Shown here: in pieces, positions 32,796-40,940 of the stretch | Layout: each line of letters starts with the position of its first letter | Numbering within the stretch: the stretch's first letter is position 1 | Origin: Crossiella sp. SN42 | Lineage (GTDB): Bacteria; Actinomycetota; Actinomycetes; Mycobacteriales; Pseudonocardiaceae | Direction: 5' to 3' | DNA length: 64,000 nt | NCBI RefSeq assembly: GCF_023897065.1 | Contig: NZ_JAMHIV010000010.1 | Span: 62,001 to 126,000 of the forward strand | Program-made: the position numbers and the translations under genes | The notes under the pieces: model-generated | The model's input: the letters and a program-made list of their open reading frames with translations, nothing else | Told to the model about the DNA's origin: nothing | The model's database searches: none

Positions 32796-33917
32796 ATGGA
32801 CCAGCGGTTTGTCGAGGAACTCAAGTACCAGGGCGATCCGCCTGCCGACGCGGTGATCGCCGCGCTGGTGGCCGGGGGCGAGATCGGCCGGGTCAACTCG
32901 CTGCTGGCCGAGCTGCGCGCCAACGACGAGCCGATCCCGGAGCACCTGCCGCCGGTGGTGCGCGAGTTCCTGGTGGCCACCGACAACCCGCCACCCTGGA
33001 CCGACCTGGCCAGGGTCGCCCGCGCGCAGGAGTTCTTCCTCGACGACGGCATGCACGTGGCCTCGGTGCTCTCCTTCGGCGCCATGGTCAACTGCTACGC
33101 CCAGCCCCGCCCGTCCAAGGTGCTCACCCTGACCCACCGGCTCAACCAGCCGCACCGCAGGCTGTCCGAGACCGCGCAGTTCGTGCTGAGCATGATGGCC
33201 CCGCACCCGTTCACCAGCGGCGGCTCGTTCGTGCCGGTGATCCAGAAGACCCGGCTGATCCACGCCGCGGTGCGCCACTTCATCTCGCGTTCGCCGGAAT
33301 GGGACCACGAGCGCGACGGCGTGCCGATCTGCCAGCAGGACCTGCTCGGCGCGCTGCTCATCTTCTCCGTGCAGGTGATCATCGGCATGCGCCGGATCGG
33401 CATCTCGGTTACCGAGCAGGAAGCCGAGGACTACTACCACGTGTGGCGGGTCGCCGGGCACCTGCTCGGCATCCGCACCGAGGCGATGCCGGAGACCCTG
33501 GCCGAGGCGGAGCAGCTCAACGCCAGCCTGGTGGAGGCCAGCTACGGGCCGTCCGCGGAGGGCGCCGAGCTGACCGCCAACCTGCTGGCGCTGTACCGGA
33601 AACTCATGCCGGGCAAGGCTTTTGACGGCGTGGTGCCCGCGATGGTCCGCCAGGTGGTCAACCCCGAGGTCTCCGAATGGCTGGGTGTGCCCAAACAGCG
33701 CGGCTGGGGACGCCTGGTGGGCGCGGGGGTGCGAGTGATGCGGCGGCTGGAGCGGGCCGAGGACGAGAGCGAGCTGGCCAGGCGGGTGCTGGACCGGGCC
33801 GCGCGGCTGCTGCTCTCGGTGAACGTGCGGCAGCTGACCGACGGGCAGTCCACCGCGCTGACGATTCCGGAGGAGCTGCGCGAGAAGTGGACGGGGGAGC
33901 GGGGAGCCTCAGCCTGA
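32796..33917 (+). CDS. MpaB-type oxygenase (DUF2236)
   Basis: A 373-residue protein of the ER-bound oxygenase MpaB/DUF2236 family, related to latex-clearing protein Lcp, a b-type haem dioxygenase. Family landmarks are the region IQKTRLIHAAVRHF with a Lys-Thr and a later His that could bind haem, and DLLGALLIFSVQVIIGMRRI. It probably oxidises an unsaturated lipid or polyketide; substrate unknown. No signal peptide is visible, unlike secreted Lcp. The 3' end overlaps the convergent MarR gene by 9 bp within a small palindrome. Confidence 0.85.
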   Translation: MDQRFVEELKYQGDPPADAVIAALVAGGEIGRVNSLLAELRANDEPIPEHLPPVVREFLVATDNPPPWTDLARVARAQEFFLDDGMHVASVLSFGAMVNCYAQPRPSKVLTLTHRLNQPHRRLSETAQFVLSMMAPHPFTSGGSFVPVIQKTRLIHAAVRHFISRSPEWDHERDGVPICQQDLLGALLIFSVQVIIGMRRIGISVTEQEAEDYYHVWRVAGHLLGIRTEAMPETLAEAEQLNASLVEASYGPSAEGAELTANLLALYRKLMPGKAFDGVVPAMVRQVVNPEVSEWLGVPKQRGWGRLVGAGVRVMRRLERAEDESELARRVLDRAARLLLSVNVRQLTDGQSTALTIPEELREKWTGERGASA

Positions 33918-34355
33918 CCGGCTCGGCCGGTCCACCTGCTCGGCCAGGCGGCGCAGGTACTCGGCGAACCGCCGCCGGTCCGGCTCGGCCCAGTCCTCGG
34001 TCAGCTCGGCGAAGGCCTGCCGCTGCCAGTCCAGCGCGCCGGCCAGCAGCTCGCGGCCGGACTCGGTGAGCCTGGGCACCGTCCTTCGTCTGTCCACTTC
34101 GGACTCGACCCGTTCCAGGTAGCCCGCGGCGGTGGCGTCCCTGACCAACCGGCTGGCCCCGGAGTGGTCCAGGCCCAGCCGGTGCGCGATCTCGCCGACG
34201 CTCGGCTCCACGCCGCTGGCCTCCGCGCTGTGCACGGCCTCCAGGGTGTGCACGTGCTGCACCCGGCGTTGCTCGCCCGCGGCCAGCCCGGCCCAGCGCC
34301 GGGACCAGAACCGCACCAGCCGGAACAACGCCGGACCGCCGTCAGAGAGCGCCAT
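33909..34355 (-). CDS. MarR family transcriptional regulator
   Basis: A 148-residue winged-helix regulator (TLEAVHSAEASGVEPSVGEI, LGLDHSGASRLVRDATAAGY, wing SEVDRRRTVPRLTESG). The ATG at 34355 is chosen because upstream codons run into the operator region. It diverges from a VOC-domain gene with two identical 15-bp sites between them. Confidence 0.9.
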   Translation of the reverse strand: MALSDGGPALFRLVRFWSRRWAGLAAGEQRRVQHVHTLEAVHSAEASGVEPSVGEIAHRLGLDHSGASRLVRDATAAGYLERVESEVDRRRTVPRLTESGRELLAGALDWQRQAFAELTEDWAEPDRRRFAEYLRRLAEQVDRPSRSG

Positions 34356-34375
34356 ACCGCGCAGCTTGACACAGA

Positions 34376-34412
34376 TGCGTGCGAAACGCACCCTTATTGC
34401 GTGCGAAACGCA
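34376..34412. promoter_or_regulatory. twin MarR operators
   Basis: The 15-mer TGCGTGCGAAACGCA occurs exactly at 34376-34390 and 34398-34412. Each has inverted TGCGT/ACGCA arms, and the copies are 22 bp apart (two helical turns), so two dimers would bind the same DNA face. A TTGACA at 34366-34371 precedes them on the plus strand. Confidence 0.75.
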
Positions 34413-34429
34413 TACATCTGGAGGGCGAT

Positions 34430-34798
34430 GTGACCGTCACGCTCAACCACCTGATCATCCCGGCCGCCGACCGCTGGGCCGGAGCACGCTTCCTGGCCCG
34501 GCTCATCGGCGGCGAACCCGTTGCGGCAGGCCCGTTCGCGGCACTGCGGGTCAACGCCGAACTGACCTTGGACTTCGCCGACGACCAGCCACTGGCCGCC
34601 GGGCACTACGCGTTCCTGGTCGACGAGGCCCGGTTCGACGCGCTGCTGGCCGTGCTCGCCGCCGATCCGGACCTGGTCTACGGCTCCGGCCCGGAACACG
34701 GCTGGGACCGGCGCACCAACACCCTGGGCGGCGGGCGAGGGGTCTACGTGCGCGATCCCGACGGCCATGCCTACGAGTTCTTCACCGCGGCGCCCTGA
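34430..34798 (+). CDS. VOC family (glyoxalase-like) protein
   Basis: A 122-residue single-module vicinal-oxygen-chelate protein (LNHLIIPAADRWAGARFLAR near the N-terminus; GGGRGVYVRDPDGHAYEFFT at the end with the typical Glu ligand). The family includes glyoxalases, dioxygenases and drug-binding proteins. The GTG at 34430 follows GGAGG. It is divergent from, and probably repressed by, the MarR protein through the twin sites. Its 3' end overlaps the convergent beta-helix gene by 28 bp. Confidence 0.85.
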   Translation: MTVTLNHLIIPAADRWAGARFLARLIGGEPVAAGPFAALRVNAELTLDFADDQPLAAGHYAFLVDEARFDALLAVLAADPDLVYGSGPEHGWDRRTNTLGGGRGVYVRDPDGHAYEFFTAAP

Positions 34799-35496
34799 CT
34801 CAGGACAGCATGCCGGGCGTTGCCGGTCAGGTTGACCCCGATCTGGAACTTCTCGATCAGGTTGCCCTGCACCAGCGTGTTCGAGGCGTGCGTCTCGAAC
34901 ACGGTGCGCGGCGCCCGCTCCCAGGACGCGCCGTGGAACCTGTTGTGCCGCACGGTGAGCGAGGTGCAGGTGGCGTTGATGAAGGAGTGGTCGTCCTCGG
35001 GCGCGCCGGTGCGGTTGCTCGCTTCGGTCCACCGGCAGTCGTGCACCGAGACGCTGCCGGAGCCGGCCTCGCCGGGGAAGTACAGCGAGACCCGGGAGTC
35101 GGAGCGGTGGATGGTCAAGTGCCGCACGGTGATCCGGCCGAACCGCGGAGTGTAGGCGTAGGTGGAGATCGAGCTCACCAGCACCGGGGTCTTGCCCTCC
35201 GGCCCGGCCAGCACCGGCACCCGGTTGTTCTCGCTGTTGTGGTCGATGGCGAAGTCGGTGAAGCACACCAGGTCCGGCTCGGCCGGGCCCTTGGCGAAAC
35301 CCAGCACCGACCCGTAGAGGAAGGGCTGGTCGCCGACCATGGCCGCGACCTTGAGCACCGAGGCCGGTCCGTCGCCGCGCACGATCAGGTTGCGGCAGGG
35401 CGGGATTCGCAGGATCGGGGCCTGCATCCAGACCCCGGGCACGGGCGCGGCCAGGCCGGTGAGCGCGGCGCGGCGGGACGGGAGCCACTGGGTCAT
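34771..35496 (-). CDS. right-handed beta-helix protein, probably truncated
   Basis: The 241-residue product has the periodic short-strand pattern of a right-handed parallel beta-helix (RITVRHLTIHRSDSRVSLYF, GSVSVHDCRWTEASN, SLTVRHNRFHG, NTLVQGNLIEKFQIG), as in pectate-lyase-like proteins. The N-terminus (MTQWLPSRRAALTGLAAPVP) begins like a Tat signal but jumps directly into helix coils, and the length is about half of usual family members. It may therefore be a remnant with an internal deletion. The ATG at 35496 is used; the open frame upstream shows no family pattern. Confidence 0.6.
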   Translation of the reverse strand: MTQWLPSRRAALTGLAAPVPGVWMQAPILRIPPCRNLIVRGDGPASVLKVAAMVGDQPFLYGSVLGFAKGPAEPDLVCFTDFAIDHNSENNRVPVLAGPEGKTPVLVSSISTYAYTPRFGRITVRHLTIHRSDSRVSLYFPGEAGSGSVSVHDCRWTEASNRTGAPEDDHSFINATCTSLTVRHNRFHGASWERAPRTVFETHASNTLVQGNLIEKFQIGVNLTGNARHAVLSQGAAVKNS

Positions 35497-35554
35497 GCCG
35501 CGAGTCTGCCCGCGCCACAGCCGGATCCGGCTGACTTCGCTCCCTAACGGGCAG

Positions 35555-36259
35555 TCAATCGCGAGGTCGCTTGACGCGGTCCAGATCCGCGCTCGCCTTG
35601 TCCACCAGCGCGCGCATGGCCGCCTCGGCCGCTGCCGGGTCACCGGCGCGCACCGCCTCGTAGACCGCGCGGTGGCTGGGCACCGGGTCGTCGGCCGGGT
35701 CCGCGCCGTGCACCAGGCGGTCCCGCGCGGCCAGGCCGATCGCGATCACCCGCTCGATCTGCACCAGGAAGTTGTTGTGCGTGGCCGACCACAGCGCCCG
35801 GTGGAAGGCCAGGTCGGCGGCCACCATCTCCTCGGTGTCCGCGCCCGCGGCGGCCATCCGCTCCAGCGCGGCGGCCAGCGCCTCCACCTCGATGCCGTTG
35901 GCCCGCCGCGCGGCCATCGCCGCGGCCGCCGGTTCCACCACCGCCCGCACCTCGGTCAGCTCGTCGAACAGGCCGGTGGCCGCGGTGGCCGAGGTCTGCC
36001 AGCGCATCACGTCCGCGTCCAGCGTGTTCCACGAGCTGCGCGGCTGCACGAAGGTCCCGCGCTTCTGCCGCGCGTCGATCATCCCCTTGGCGGTGAGCAC
36101 CTTCAGCGCCTCACGCAGCGCGGTCAGGCTCACGTCCAGCTCGGCGCGCAACGCGGGCAGGTCCAGGGTCTGGCCCTCGGCCAGCTCGTGGGACAGGATG
36201 CGGCCGGCCAGCACCTCGACGGTGTGGCCGTGCACGCCGCGCGGACGGTGCGTGGTCAT
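35555..36259 (-). CDS. GntR family regulator, FadR subfamily
   Basis: A 234-residue regulator. The N-terminal winged HTH (LAGRILSHELAEGQTLDLPA, VSLTALREALKVLTAKGMID) is followed by an all-helical FCD domain (ELTEVRAVVEPAAAAMAARR, DLAFHRALWSATHN with metal-site-like His, SHRAVYEAVRAGD). It diverges from a dehydrogenase/dehydratase operon for a sugar acid and resembles DgoR-type control, in which the hexonate or its derivative releases the repressor. Confidence 0.92.
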   Translation of the reverse strand: MTTHRPRGVHGHTVEVLAGRILSHELAEGQTLDLPALRAELDVSLTALREALKVLTAKGMIDARQKRGTFVQPRSSWNTLDADVMRWQTSATAATGLFDELTEVRAVVEPAAAAMAARRANGIEVEALAAALERMAAAGADTEEMVAADLAFHRALWSATHNNFLVQIERVIAIGLAARDRLVHGADPADDPVPSHRAVYEAVRAGDPAAAEAAMRALVDKASADLDRVKRPRD

Positions 36260-36300
36260 GTCCGCACAGTAGCCACTCCGTCCGGCAGCTGGCCGAGTCC

Positions 36301-36330
36301 TCGTAAATTACTAATAATCTTGACAGGGAT
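36301..36330. promoter_or_regulatory. AT-rich divergent promoter region, GntR site candidate
   Basis: The 173-bp gap between the GntR and SDR genes contains an AT island around ATTACTAATAAT (36308-36319) followed by TTGACA (36320-36325). Palindromy is weak, so the operator assignment rests mostly on position. Confidence 0.3.
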
Positions 36331-36432
36331 GGGGCCGATTGCGAGCCTGTGACCCGGCCACCCGGCCTGGCTGGTGACCCGCGGTCCGGACAACCGCGTG
36401 TCCCAGTCCAGGCGCTGAACTAGGAGGTTGGC

Positions 36433-37152
36433 ATGTCGGGACGGTCACGGTGCGCGGTGGTCACCGGAGCGGCGGCCGGTATCGGCGCCGCGACCGCCCG
36501 GCGGCTGGCCGAGGACGGTTACCAGGTCATCGCGGTCGACCTGATGGCGTCCACAAAGGACAACGGCACCCACCCGTTGGTCGGCGATGTGGCCGCGGAC
36601 GAGACCTGGCGGCAGGTGGTGGCTCTTGCTGGTGAGCTGGCCGGTGGGGTGGATGCCCTGGTGTGCAACGCCTTCACCGTCACGGTGCGGCCGCTGCACG
36701 AGCAGACCAGAGCCGAGTGGACCCGGCAGCTGGAAGTCAACCTCACCGGCGCCTACCTGGCCGCACACGCCTGCCTGCCCTCGCTGCGGGAACGGCGGGG
36801 CGCGGCGGTGCTGGTGTCCTCGGTGCACGCGCACTTCGGCCTGCCCGGCCACCCCGCCTACGCGGCCAGCAAGGGCGGGCTGGTGTCGCTGGCCCGGCAG
36901 CTGGCCGTGGAGTACGCGCCGGAGGTGCGGGTGAACGCGGTACTGCCGGGGCCGGTGCTCACCGCGGCCTGGGACCGGGTCAGCCAGCCGGACCGGGAAC
37001 GCAGCGCCAGGGCCACCCCGGCCCGGCGGCTGGGGGATCCGGCGGAGGTGGCGCAGGCGATCGCGTTCCTGCTCTCCCCGGCGGCCTCGTTCGTCACCGG
37101 GACCGAGCTGGTGGTCGACGGCGGCTGGTCAGCGGCCAAGGACTCGTCATGA
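36433..37152 (+). CDS. SDR family dehydrogenase in a sugar-acid operon
   Basis: A 239-residue short-chain dehydrogenase: cofactor site VTGAAAGIGAATARRL, active-site region VLVSSVHAHFGLPGHPAYAA with Tyr-x-x-x-Lys (YAASKGG), C-terminal FVTGTELVVDGGW. AGGAGG precedes the ATG. It lies 10 bp before a galactonate-dehydratase-like gene and probably oxidises the sugar or lactone precursor, or the product, of that enzyme. Confidence 0.9.
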   Translation: MSGRSRCAVVTGAAAGIGAATARRLAEDGYQVIAVDLMASTKDNGTHPLVGDVAADETWRQVVALAGELAGGVDALVCNAFTVTVRPLHEQTRAEWTRQLEVNLTGAYLAAHACLPSLRERRGAAVLVSSVHAHFGLPGHPAYAASKGGLVSLARQLAVEYAPEVRVNAVLPGPVLTAAWDRVSQPDRERSARATPARRLGDPAEVAQAIAFLLSPAASFVTGTELVVDGGWSAAKDSS

Positions 37153-37162
37153 GGGGGAACCT

Positions 37163-38311
37163 GTGAAGATCACCGGGATCGAGACCTTCCTGGTCGCGCC
37201 GCGCTGGCTGTTCCTCAAGGTCAGCACCGACGAGGGCATCACCGGCTGGGGTGAGCCGGTGGTGGAGGGCAGGGCGGAGACGGTGCGCGCGGCCGTGCAC
37301 GAGCTGTCCGAACTCGTGCTCGGGCAGGACCCGCTGCGCATCGAGGACCACTGGCAGGTGTTGCGGCGCAGCGGTTTCTACCGCGGCGGTCCGGTGCTCT
37401 CCAGTGCGCTGTCCGGTTTCGACCAGGCGCTGTGGGACATCGCGGGCAAGGTGCGCGGCTGCCCGGTGCACGAGCTGCTCGGCGGGCCGGTGCGGGACCG
37501 GGTGCGGGTGTACTCCTGGGTCGGCGGTGACCGGCCGCACGACATCGGCGCGGCGGTGGCCCGGCAGGTCGAGGCCGGGTACACCGCGGTGAAGATGAAC
37601 GTGGCCGGTCCGCTCACCGCGATCGACACCCCGGCGCAGGCCGCCGCGGCGCTGGAGCGGGCCAGGGAAGCGCGGGAAGTCCTTGGCCCGCACGGTGATC
37701 TGGCCATCGACTTCCACGGCAGGGCCAGCCCGGCGATGGCCAGGCGGCTGGTGCGGATGCTGGAGGAGGTGCAGCCGATGTTCGTGGAGGAGCCGGTGCT
37801 GCCGGAGCTCCAGGGCGGTGCGCTGGCCTCGGTGGTGCAGGCCAGCACGGTGCCGGTGGCGGTGGGGGAGCGGCTGTACTCGCGCTGGGAGGTCAAGCCC
37901 GCGCTGGAGGCCGGAGTCGCGGTGCTGCAACCGGATCCCTCGCACGCCGGCGGTATCTCCGAGCTGCGGCGGATCGGCTCGCTGGCCGAGATCTACGGGG
38001 CCAGCATCGCCCCGCACTGCCCGCTCGGCCCGATCGCGCTGGCCGCCAGCCTGCAGATCGCCTTCGCCACCCCCAACTTCCTCATCCAGGAACAGAGCCT
38101 GCGCCTGCACTACAACACCGGCGGCGAACTCCTGGACTACCTGCTGGACACCAGCGTGTTCGACTTCGTGGCCGGTTACGCCGCCCGGCCGCTCGGCCCC
38201 GGCCTCGGCGTCGAGATCGACGAGCCCGCGGTCCGCCGCGCCGCCGAGACCGGCCACAGCTGGCGCAACCCGGTGTGGCGGCACGAGGACGGCAGCCTGG
38301 CCGAATGGTGA
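37163..38311 (+). CDS. dgoD: D-galactonate dehydratase-like enolase superfamily enzyme
   Basis: A 382-residue mandelate-racemase-group enzyme. The metal and acid/base residues line up even in number with E. coli DgoD: Asp183 and His185 in IDFHGR, Glu in FVEEPV, and His285 in APHCPLGP. The N-terminus (KITGIETFLVAPRWLFLKV) is also typical. It would dehydrate D-galactonate to 2-dehydro-3-deoxygalactonate in the DeLey-Doudoroff pathway, although epimeric hexonates are used by close relatives. No KDGal kinase or aldolase is nearby. The GTG start follows GAGGGGG. Confidence 0.85.
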   Translation: MKITGIETFLVAPRWLFLKVSTDEGITGWGEPVVEGRAETVRAAVHELSELVLGQDPLRIEDHWQVLRRSGFYRGGPVLSSALSGFDQALWDIAGKVRGCPVHELLGGPVRDRVRVYSWVGGDRPHDIGAAVARQVEAGYTAVKMNVAGPLTAIDTPAQAAAALERAREAREVLGPHGDLAIDFHGRASPAMARRLVRMLEEVQPMFVEEPVLPELQGGALASVVQASTVPVAVGERLYSRWEVKPALEAGVAVLQPDPSHAGGISELRRIGSLAEIYGASIAPHCPLGPIALAASLQIAFATPNFLIQEQSLRLHYNTGGELLDYLLDTSVFDFVAGYAARPLGPGLGVEIDEPAVRRAAETGHSWRNPVWRHEDGSLAEW

Positions 38312-39237
38312 CCGACCCGATCTGGCTGGACAACGGCGTGCTGCGGCTGGGTTTCCTGCCGGTGCTCGGCGGCCGCCTGCTGTCGCTGCGGCACGAGGGC
38401 GTGGAAGTGCTGTGGCGTAACCCCCGCCTGCTCGACGACCAGCTGCGCCCGGTCGGCGGGCACCGTTTCGCACCCAACTCCGGCGAGCTGGGCGACTGGG
38501 TCAACTACGGCGGCGACAAGACCTGGCCCGCCCCGCAGGGCTGGTCCGGCGCGCACGAATGGCCCGGCCCGCCCGACCCGGTACTGGACTCCGGCCCCTA
38601 CACCGCCACCACCGGCCCGGACCGGATCACCCTGACCAGCGGCGACGACCCGCGCACCGGCCTGCGCCTGACCCGCCGGTTCACCTTGCGCGGCAACGGA
38701 TACCGGCTCGACCTCACCGCCGCCAACACCGGTGGCAGCCCGGTTCGCTGGGCGCTGTGGAACGTCACCCAGCTCCCGGGCGGCTCCGTCCACATCGGAC
38801 TCGCCGACCGGCCCGAGCCCCGGGTCATCGACCTGGTCCCGGCCGCGCACCGGGTCGAGCACGACGTCCTGGGCGACCGCGCGGTGGTGCCGCGTCAGCA
38901 CACCGTGGGCAAGCTCGGCTTCCCCAGCAGCGCGGGCTGGGTCACCCACGTCGGGCCGCGCCGCCTGCTCACCCAGCGGTTCACCGTGGACCGCGCTGCC
39001 GAGTACCCGGACGGCGGCTCACCGCTGGAGGTGTGGCTGGAGTCGCCGCTGCCGCAACCGATCGCCGCGCTGGGCAACCTCAACCCGCCCGATGAGATCG
39101 TGGAGTGCGAGGTCCTCGGCCCGCTCACCACCCTGGCCCCCGGCGCGCGCACCACGCTGACCATCGAGGTCACCGTGACCCGGCCAGCCGGAAGCACACC
39201 ATCCCGTCCCGCTCGTCCCAGGACTCGACCTCGGTGA
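38305..39237 (+). CDS. DUF4380, aldose-epimerase-like protein
   Basis: A 310-residue protein with a galactose-mutarotase-like beta-sandwich pattern (IWLDNGVLRLGFLPVLGGRL at the start; NYGGDKTWPAPQGWSG; ALWNVTQLPGGS), close to DUF4380. The ATG at 38305 overlaps the dehydratase stop codon by 7 nt. It may interconvert sugar anomers or bind a hexose before oxidation. The C-terminal Pro/Arg tail is encoded by sequence overlapping the convergent GNAT gene by 68 bp, so the true function of the last 20 residues is doubtful. Confidence 0.8.
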   Translation: MVTDPIWLDNGVLRLGFLPVLGGRLLSLRHEGVEVLWRNPRLLDDQLRPVGGHRFAPNSGELGDWVNYGGDKTWPAPQGWSGAHEWPGPPDPVLDSGPYTATTGPDRITLTSGDDPRTGLRLTRRFTLRGNGYRLDLTAANTGGSPVRWALWNVTQLPGGSVHIGLADRPEPRVIDLVPAAHRVEHDVLGDRAVVPRQHTVGKLGFPSSAGWVTHVGPRRLLTQRFTVDRAAEYPDGGSPLEVWLESPLPQPIAALGNLNPPDEIVECEVLGPLTTLAPGARTTLTIEVTVTRPAGSTPSRPARPRTRPR

Positions 39238-39625
39238 ACCCCAGTCGCCGGTACAGCCCGATCGCCCCGGTCCGCCACCGCCACACCGACAGCCGCACCC
39301 CGGTCCCGGCGGCGGCCACCGCGGCCTCGGTCAGCCGTCGCGCCACCCCGCGTCCCCGCCAGGCCGGATCCACCCAGAGCCGCTTCAGCTCGGCGTCCGG
39401 GGTGAGCACCACACAGCCCACCGGCTCCTCCGCGACGGCCAGCAGGACCAGGTCCGCGGCGAAGGCGGTGGCCGGGTCGAGGATCTCGCGGCGGTAGCGC
39501 TCGGGCAGGGCGGAGGCGTCCGGGACCGGGCTGCCCTTCTCCGCCTCGGTGGCCAGGTGGTAGCCGGTCAGCAGGCGGACCAGGGCCGGGAGCTGCGCCG
39601 GGTCGGCGGGGACCACGGTGATCAT
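39170..39625 (-). CDS. GNAT family N-acetyltransferase
   Basis: A 151-residue acetyltransferase. The acetyl-CoA loop is LWVDPAWRGRGVARRLTEAA and the C-terminal motif IGLYRRLGFTEVESW. The start ATG at 39625 leads into MITVVPADPAQLPALVRLL. Acceptor unknown. Its 3' end overlaps the DUF4380 gene by 68 bp, an unusually long convergent overlap for this window. Confidence 0.88.
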   Translation of the reverse strand: MITVVPADPAQLPALVRLLTGYHLATEAEKGSPVPDASALPERYRREILDPATAFAADLVLLAVAEEPVGCVVLTPDAELKRLWVDPAWRGRGVARRLTEAAVAAAGTGVRLSVWRWRTGAIGLYRRLGFTEVESWDERDGMVCFRLAGSR

Positions 39626-39753
39626 GCGGCCATTCCACTCCGGCCGACGCACCGCTGCTCGGTGCTGTGACCCAGCCCACAGCGTGTTGCCGATGAGTTC
39701 GGTGTCCGGCGCTCGTCCATGCTGGTGAAGGCGTCAACCAAGGAGAGCAGACC

Positions 39754-40503
39754 ATGACCACCACCGGCTACGCCCCGCTGTCCGACCTGGCCGTCTACTA
39801 CGAGGTGCACGGCGAGGGCCACCCGCTGGTGCTGCTGCACGGCGGGGCGCTGACCATCGACCTGTCCTTCGGCCCGCTGCTGGGCGCGCTGGCCGAAGAA
39901 CGCCAGGTGATCGCGATCGAGCTGCAGGGCCACGGTCACACCGCCGACCGCGACCGGCCCGGCACCATCGCCGGGTTCGCCGCCGACGTGGTGGGCGTGC
40001 TGGACCACCTGGGCGTCGAGCAGGCGGACCTGTTCGGTTTCAGCCTGGGCGGCCTGGTCGCGGTGCAGGTCGCGCTGGACCACCCCGCGCGGGCCGGCCG
40101 GGTGGTCGCGGCGGCCACCCACTTCCACCCGGACGGGTACAAGCCGGAGATCACCGACCCGGCCCAGACCTCGGACCTGCTGCCCACCGAAGCCGACTTC
40201 GCCGCGATGGTGCAGGCCTACCGCGCGGTCGCGCCGGACCCGGACCACTTCGACAAGTTCATGGCCAACCTCCAGGTCACCGTGCACGGCTGGACCGGGT
40301 GGACGCCCGGGCAGCTGGGCACGATCACCGCGGAGACGCTGCTCATCGTGGGGGACAAGGACTTCATCAAGCTCTCGCACGCGGTGGAGTTCCACGACCA
40401 CCTGCGGCAGGCACACCTGGCGGTGCTGCCGCAGACCACGCACATGGACGTCATCCGCCGGACGGACCTGCTGCTGCCGATGATCGACCGGTTCCTGGGC
40501 TGA
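39754..40503 (+). CDS. alpha/beta hydrolase
   Basis: A 249-residue alpha/beta-hydrolase with the oxyanion region LVLLHGGALT, nucleophile Ser97 in FGFSLGG, and C-terminal acid and His regions (LLIVGDKDFI; TTHMDV). Size and lack of a signal fit a cytoplasmic esterase or C-C hydrolase. It precedes, on the opposite strand, an aromatic meta-cleavage cluster, but orientation argues against cotranscription. AAGGAG precedes the ATG. Confidence 0.9.
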   Translation: MTTTGYAPLSDLAVYYEVHGEGHPLVLLHGGALTIDLSFGPLLGALAEERQVIAIELQGHGHTADRDRPGTIAGFAADVVGVLDHLGVEQADLFGFSLGGLVAVQVALDHPARAGRVVAAATHFHPDGYKPEITDPAQTSDLLPTEADFAAMVQAYRAVAPDPDHFDKFMANLQVTVHGWTGWTPGQLGTITAETLLIVGDKDFIKLSHAVEFHDHLRQAHLAVLPQTTHMDVIRRTDLLLPMIDRFLG

Positions 40504-40924
40504 GCGGGGCCGGCCGCACGCCGAACTTCTCGCTCATGAAGCGCCAGAACAGCGGCACGGTCTCCGCGGGCCGGCAGTGGATCCGGTCGTCGTGGCCGGT
40601 GTAGGAGAGGTGCTCGATGAGGACGCCGTTCGCGCCCGGCGCGGTGCGGACGGCGACGACCTGGACCGGGGCGGTCTCCGGCACCGGGCGGGGCGTGACC
40701 AGCAGGTCGTACATCGAGGTGAGCCCGGCCAGTTGGGCCGCGCCGCCGCGGGCCAGGATGCTGTCCACCAGGTCGGCCATGTGCCGGAAACCCCGTTCCC
40801 TGGCGGCGTACTCGTGGAAGTGCCCGGCGATGTGGTTCCAGCGGACCTCGCGGAACGGGGTTGCCCAGCCGTGCAGCTGCGGCCCTCGGGTGAGGTGGGA
40901 CCAGCCGTACAAGCGGGTGTGCAT
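40451..40924 (-). CDS. hypothetical protein, 157 residues
   Basis: No family is recognised. The product begins MHTRLYGWSHLTRGPQLHGW and contains HIAGHFHEYAARERGFRHMA, LVTPRPVPETAPVQVVAVRT and HLSYTGHDDRIHCRPAETVP. It is rich in His and Trp near the N-terminus and lacks signal or membrane segments. It lies 16 bp after the end of the FAH gene in the same direction and could be the last gene of the aromatic operon. It overlaps the convergent hydrolase by 53 bp. Confidence 0.6.
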   Translation of the reverse strand: MHTRLYGWSHLTRGPQLHGWATPFREVRWNHIAGHFHEYAARERGFRHMADLVDSILARGGAAQLAGLTSMYDLLVTPRPVPETAPVQVVAVRTAPGANGVLIEHLSYTGHDDRIHCRPAETVPLFWRFMSEKFGVRPAPLSPGTGRSSAAAGPSGG

Positions 40925-40940
40925 GGCACCAGTGTGCCAG

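Noticed and set aside
33916-33932. Listing the small hairpin at the oxygenase/MarR junction as a terminator feature
   Set aside because: The stem is only 6 bp; it is kept as an observation alongside the stronger 8816-8838 hairpin rather than as an annotated terminator.
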